A stretch of DNA of 9,353 bases from an uncultured Ignavibacteria bacterium. Lineage in GTDB: Bacteria; Bacteroidota; Ignavibacteria; Tepidaquicellales; Tepidaquicellaceae. The position numbers and the translations under genes are program-made. Below, one piece after another: positions 7,201 through 9,353 of the stretch (positions are counted from its first letter, which is position 1; every line of letters starts with the position of its first letter). The notes under the pieces are model-generated. The model saw only the letters and a list, made by a program, of their open reading frames with translations, ran no database searches and was not told the DNA's origin. The stretch is taken from contig CALEVL010000109.1 of assembly GCA_937924675.1 (NCBI GenBank), positions 1 to 9,353 of the forward strand, given 5' to 3'.

Positions 7201-8569
7201 GAATAATTATCTCACCAAACGCTGCACTTTTTCTGATGCGGGATGCTGAAGACATGACTTCACTGTCCATTTCATCTTGCGTAAGTTTGCCGTTGTATTT
7301 TCTCAATCCTAACTGATGGAGTGTAGCTTCAACAATGATTACAGAGCCGTCAACTATCAACCCAAAGTCAATTGCTCCAAGGCTCATTAGATTTGCACTT
7401 ACTCCAAACAAATTCATCATCCCAAGTGCAAACAATAGTGACAGCGGTATAGCCGATGCCACAATAATTCCTGCCCGCATATTTCCAAGGAATAATACAA
7501 GCACAAAGATCACGATCAATGCACCTTCCACAAGATTTGTTTCAACCGTTTTGATCGCTCGATTTACGAGATCTGTCCTGTCTAGATATGGTTCTATCAC
7601 AATATCATCAGGAAGTGACTCCTGAATCTTTGTCATTCTGTCCTTTACCCTGTCCACAACTTCGGAACTGTTAGCACCTTTCAACATCATCACTACACCA
7701 CCAACAGCATCAACACTTCCGTTATATGTCATTGCACCGTAACGAATTGCATGTCCGGGCCTTACTTCCGCAACATCCCTAATTAGTACCGGAATACCGT
7801 TAGGATTTGACCTGACAAGAATTTGATTAATATCTTCGAATGAAGAAATCAGTCCAATGCCTCTGATAAAATAAGCATTGGGTTTCTTGTCAATGTATGC
7901 TCCGCCGGTATTCTCGTTATTATTTTCCAAAGCAGTGAATATATCTGTAATTGTAACATCCATAGCAAGGAGCCTGTCCGGATTTACGGAAACTTCATAC
8001 TGCATTAATTCTCCTCCGAAACTATTCACTTCTGCAATACCCGGCGTGCCGTAAAGTTGACGTGCAACTACCCAATCCTGCAATGTTCTGAGGTCCATTG
8101 TTGAGTACTTGCTTTCACTGCCTTTCTTTGGATGAATTATGTATTGATAAATTTCACCCAATCCGGAGCTGACAGGAGCAAGTTCGGGTTTGCCTATACC
8201 TGCCGGAATGGAAGACTCTGCTTCCATCAGTTTCTCATTGACTATCTGTCTTGCAAAGTATATGTCAACACTCTCTTCAAATACAATTGTTATGACTGAC
8301 AGTCCGAATCTGGAAATGCTTCTAAGCTCTTCAAGGTCGGGAAGATTTGCCAGACTTTGTTCAATGGGATAAGTAACAAGCTGCTCAACTTCCTGCGAAG
8401 CGAGTGTCGGGCATAAAGTGATTATCTGAACCTGATTATTTGTGATGTCGGGCACTGCATCAATCGGAATCTTTGTCGCACTGATTGAGCCCCATACAAT
8501 GAGTCCAACGGTCATCATACCAATGATGAACTTGTTCTTTATGCTGAAAGCAATGATTTTGTCTAGCAT
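4214..8569 (-). CDS. czcA: CzcA/CusA-family metal RND pump fused to a TolC-type outer-membrane factor
   Basis: This 1451-residue protein carries an inner-membrane metal/proton antiporter (about 1-1030) and an outer-membrane efflux channel protein (about 1060-1451) in one frame. TM1 is at about 12-31, TM2-6 at about 345-505, TM7 at about 540-557 and TM8-12 at about 872-1030, with two large periplasmic loops between. TM4 has DFGLIVDGSVIIVEA at 401-415; Asp401, Asp407 and Glu414 match the proton-relay residues of CzcA. The three Met ligands of CusA align by eye with His574, Ala624 and Glu675, which argues against a Cu(I)/Ag(I) pump and for divalent metals. A 1034-1055 segment (QRKVK, hydrophobic core, AGA before QSQ) looks like a signal peptide. 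The OEP part has the first repeat from LTLDDAISLAFKNNPDV (1064-1080), RYNAGETNLLGKTTAE at 1196-1211, and the second repeat from about 1265. Similar fusions are, to my knowledge, common in Bacteroidota. The ATG lacks a Shine-Dalgarno and sits 4 nt after an inverted-repeat arm. Confidence 0.96.
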   Translation of the reverse strand: MLDKIIAFSIKNKFIIGMMTVGLIVWGSISATKIPIDAVPDITNNQVQIITLCPTLASQEVEQLVTYPIEQSLANLPDLEELRSISRFGLSVITIVFEESVDIYFARQIVNEKLMEAESSIPAGIGKPELAPVSSGLGEIYQYIIHPKKGSESKYSTMDLRTLQDWVVARQLYGTPGIAEVNSFGGELMQYEVSVNPDRLLAMDVTITDIFTALENNNENTGGAYIDKKPNAYFIRGIGLISSFEDINQILVRSNPNGIPVLIRDVAEVRPGHAIRYGAMTYNGSVDAVGGVVMMLKGANSSEVVDRVKDRMTKIQESLPDDIVIEPYLDRTDLVNRAIKTVETNLVEGALIVIFVLVLFLGNMRAGIIVASAIPLSLLFALGMMNLFGVSANLMSLGAIDFGLIVDGSVIIVEATLHQLGLRKYNGKLTQDEMDSEVMSSASRIRKSAAFGEIIILIVYIPILTLIGIEGKMFRPMAQTVIFAILGALILSLTYIPMMCALFLPKEYISSKSFSTKMMNYFQSIYEPALEKAIKFRKAFIFSTILIFAISLVAFIRMGGEFMPTLAEGDYAFHCILPQGTSLSQSVETSMQASRIALEFPEVKMVVGKTGSAEVPTDPMPPEATDMMIILKPQDEWESEKGYDELADDIYIKMQTIPGVFFEKSQPIQMRFNELMTGVRQDVAIKIFGENLDTLLTYGNQVAELVENVNGTTNPVVERVEGLPQINIKYDRARMANYGISINQVNDIVSAAFAGGKAGTVTENERKFDLVVRLDSTYRTGIDDVSNLYIPASNRMQIPLSQVADIKMELGPAQISREEGKRRIVIGFNVKDRDVASVVKDIQNQINTKMKLPEGYFLTYGGTFENLVEGNKRLMIAVPVALAMIFVLLFMTFGSTKQAILIFAAIPMSAIGGVFALILRGMPFSISAGIGFIALFGVAVLNGIVLIGTFNQLGKDGMSDILERVRVGTKIRLRPVLMTAAVASLGFLPMALSVGAGAEVQKPLATVVIGGLITATLLTLFVLPLLYLMTAGQRKVKPLAMIPILFILLVPFAGAQSQIIPERLTLDDAISLAFKNNPDVLSRELDVQSKNSLSRSSFDLPKTEFNFQYGQFNSAQNDNAFEVSQDIPFPTYFTARSNFFEEEHKGSEIRLQSGKNEVRLQVRSVYYQLQYLIERKRELQILDSIFLELVNASTLRYNAGETNLLGKTTAETRRGEIVLKLLTNESEIAGGYTSLRALVNTGKDFTIVESERYEPVLFNVKTDTANITNNPTLKQLYQDAEIIGQLRELEAAQFLPELSIGYSNQSIIGLQNLNAEEVYYDGGKRFSSFNVGIKIPTTFFSNNAKLEALDIKKKSIVREAENEKLMLRSGLEKANQQYVQNLANLEYLKDQALPNADLILSSASLSYSSGEIGYIEYLNALQTVTDVRLDYLDSINRINQSVAVILSLINK

Positions 8570-8573
8570 CTTT

Positions 8574-8672
8574 GATCAGTTAATGAATTGAATACACCCA
8601 TGCCATGATTTACACGGCAAGAATTTTCTTAATTACCTGTTACTTTGGAAAACGGGTTTTGATTAACTGATC
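8574..8672 (-). promoter_or_regulatory. 11-bp inverted repeat spanning the gap before czcA (possible translational coupling element)
   Basis: On the minus strand, GATCAGTTAAT (8672-8662) is perfectly complementary to ATTAACTGATC (8584-8574). The first arm contains the TAA stop of the small upstream gene. The second ends 4 nt before the czcA ATG, where a ribosome would bind. In RNA the pair would close a 77-nt domain that includes a further hairpin at 8601-8619 and possible ACCC/GGGT pairing (8654-8657 with 8596-8599). A ribosome finishing the upstream gene would melt the first arm. The complementarity is seen; the coupling role is inference, and a protein-binding dyad is an alternative. Confidence 0.45.
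8601..8619 (-). other. Hairpin in the leader of czcA
   Basis: In the minus-strand RNA, UGCCGUG and CAUGGCA form a 7-bp stem with one G-U pair and a UAAAU loop. It is nested inside the larger 8574-8672 inverted repeat and may help bring its arms together. It has no U-tract and is not a terminator. Confidence 0.4.
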
Positions 8673-8980
8673 TTAGGCGGGTGCCAGATGGTGTGTGATA
8701 ACTCTTTTAAATATGGTGATTGTGAACGTTGAAAACTCAAATCTTCTGAGGGGATACACTTGTGGGAAGTTTCTTCTTCATTCAAGTGAATAACAGAAAT
8801 GCCGCAACAAGCGCAGACACAAATCGGAGTGCAATGTTCTGCCTCATGTTCATGATGTGTATGATCATGAATTGCCTGAATACTTTTCTCAGAAACTACA
8901 TTGCATTCAATGTCATCACTGCAAGTGAGAAATGAAAGAGACATGAAGTAAGCTGATAATATGAGTATGAGGCACTTCAC
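8663..8980 (-). CDS. Small exported His/Cys-rich protein, DUF6660-like
   Basis: The 105-residue product starts at GTG 8980, directly after an in-frame TAA, so no longer start exists. Residues 1-19 are hydrophobic and end LTC-SDD. This is a signal peptide, possibly a lipoprotein type with Cys20, although Thr at -1 is atypical. A His-rich stretch at 38-49 (HDHTHHEHEAEH) runs into Cys50-x3-Cys54-x-Cys56-x-Cys58-Cys59, an obvious candidate metal site; further Cys lie at 26 and 75. The C-terminus reads IWHPPKIS. From memory this pattern (CTPxCVCxCC and a terminal WxPPKI) matches the uncharacterised DUF6660 family found beside Bacteroidota metal-efflux genes; I could not search to confirm. It is first in the operon, 93 nt before the pump gene. 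A periplasmic metal-binding or metal-delivery role is inference. No Shine-Dalgarno is visible. Confidence 0.83.
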   Translation of the reverse strand: MKCLILILSAYFMSLSFLTCSDDIECNVVSEKSIQAIHDHTHHEHEAEHCTPICVCACCGISVIHLNEEETSHKCIPSEDLSFQRSQSPYLKELSHTIWHPPKIS

Positions 8981-9353
8981 TTAGTCGACAATAGTTATCA
9001 TTATTCTTGAAGATATTCTTAGTTGTAAATTCATAAGAGTTTCACAATTTGAATACTGCCAAATTATCTCACAGTACAGAGTTTGAAGACATTATGGCAA
9101 CACTTTTAAAGTTTCGTGCGTCAAAATAGTCAAATACATCTGAAGTTCAAATACTTTTTACTGAAGAATATGTTAGAGTTTCACAATTGAGCTCACTGCT
9201 GTCCAAAACGTTTAGGTATTTCGAAAACTCATTCGAAAACAAGCTGGAAAGTTAGAAAAAATTCGGTTCGGAAAAACAACCCGCCTCATCCTAATTGCCG
9301 TTAAAAAATTGTGAGCTTTGGCGTAAGCGTGAATTTCCTGTTTGACGAACACG
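8981..9353. other. Non-coding region upstream of the efflux operon
   Basis: About 370 bp with no convincing gene on either strand. It probably holds the promoter and any metal-responsive operator of the efflux operon. No clear promoter consensus or textbook metal-regulator dyad was found. Visible structure is limited to repeats: a 14-bp direct repeat at 9036-9049 and 9175-9188, TCAAATAC at 9130-9137 and 9147-9154, and TTCGAAAAC at 9220-9228 and 9232-9240. A 46-codon minus frame (9352-9212), open at the right edge, is not recognisable. Confidence 0.5.
9036..9188. repeat. 14-bp direct repeat pair upstream of the efflux operon
   Basis: AGAGTTTCACAATT occurs exactly at 9036-9049 and again at 9175-9188, 139 bp apart. 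The span given covers both copies and the DNA between them. The flanks do not match. Paired sites of this length upstream of an operon could be protein-binding sites, but a chance or degenerate-repeat origin cannot be excluded. Confidence 0.4.

Noticed and set aside
9212..9352. A 46-codon minus-strand frame open at the right edge
   Set aside because: No recognisable motif and a composition unlike the other genes; too short to support as a gene end.

Overview
The window is an AT-rich stretch in which every supported gene lies on the minus strand. It looks like a member of the Bacteroidota / Ignavibacteriota (FCB) group. The reasons are a CzcA-type pump fused in one reading frame to a TolC-type outer-membrane protein, a small His/Cys-rich protein with the 'CTPxCVCxCC ... 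WHPPKI' pattern beside it (DUF6660-like, recognised from memory), a secreted Asp-box (BNR) repeat protein, and mostly weak or absent Shine-Dalgarno sequences. The phylum call is inference; there is no marker gene.

Layout in the direction of transcription (right to left). 9353-8981: non-coding, with a few short repeats, probably holding the promoter of the operon that follows. 8980-2916: a heavy-metal efflux operon of three genes: a small His/Cys-rich exported protein (8980-8663), a 1451-residue RND pump plus outer-membrane-factor fusion (8569-4214), and a His-rich periplasmic adaptor lipoprotein (4202-2916). Together these supply all three parts of a tripartite metal exporter, with pump and channel on one polypeptide. 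No metal sensor or regulator gene is in the window. 2915-2431: non-coding, with two related GC-rich hairpins, one of them split by a roughly 39-bp palindrome-rich insert. 2430-1175: a class I SAM-dependent methyltransferase broken into two frames at an A AAA AAG heptamer. 1174-838: non-coding. 837-1: the N-terminal 279 residues of a secreted BNR/Asp-box protein that runs off the left edge.

Four things deserve a second look. (1) The methyltransferase frame break lies exactly on a canonical -1 slippery heptamer, with an imperfect hairpin 22 nt downstream; a one-base sequencing error, a real mutation or recoding would all fit. (2) A perfect 11-bp inverted repeat joins the stop codon of the small His/Cys-rich gene to the ribosome-entry region of the pump gene, which suggests translational coupling. 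(3) Two hairpins differ by two compensated base pairs, and one carries an insert in its loop. (4) The pump and channel halves are joined by a segment that looks like a complete signal peptide. No tRNA, rRNA, CRISPR array, transposase gene or convincing rho-independent terminator was seen.
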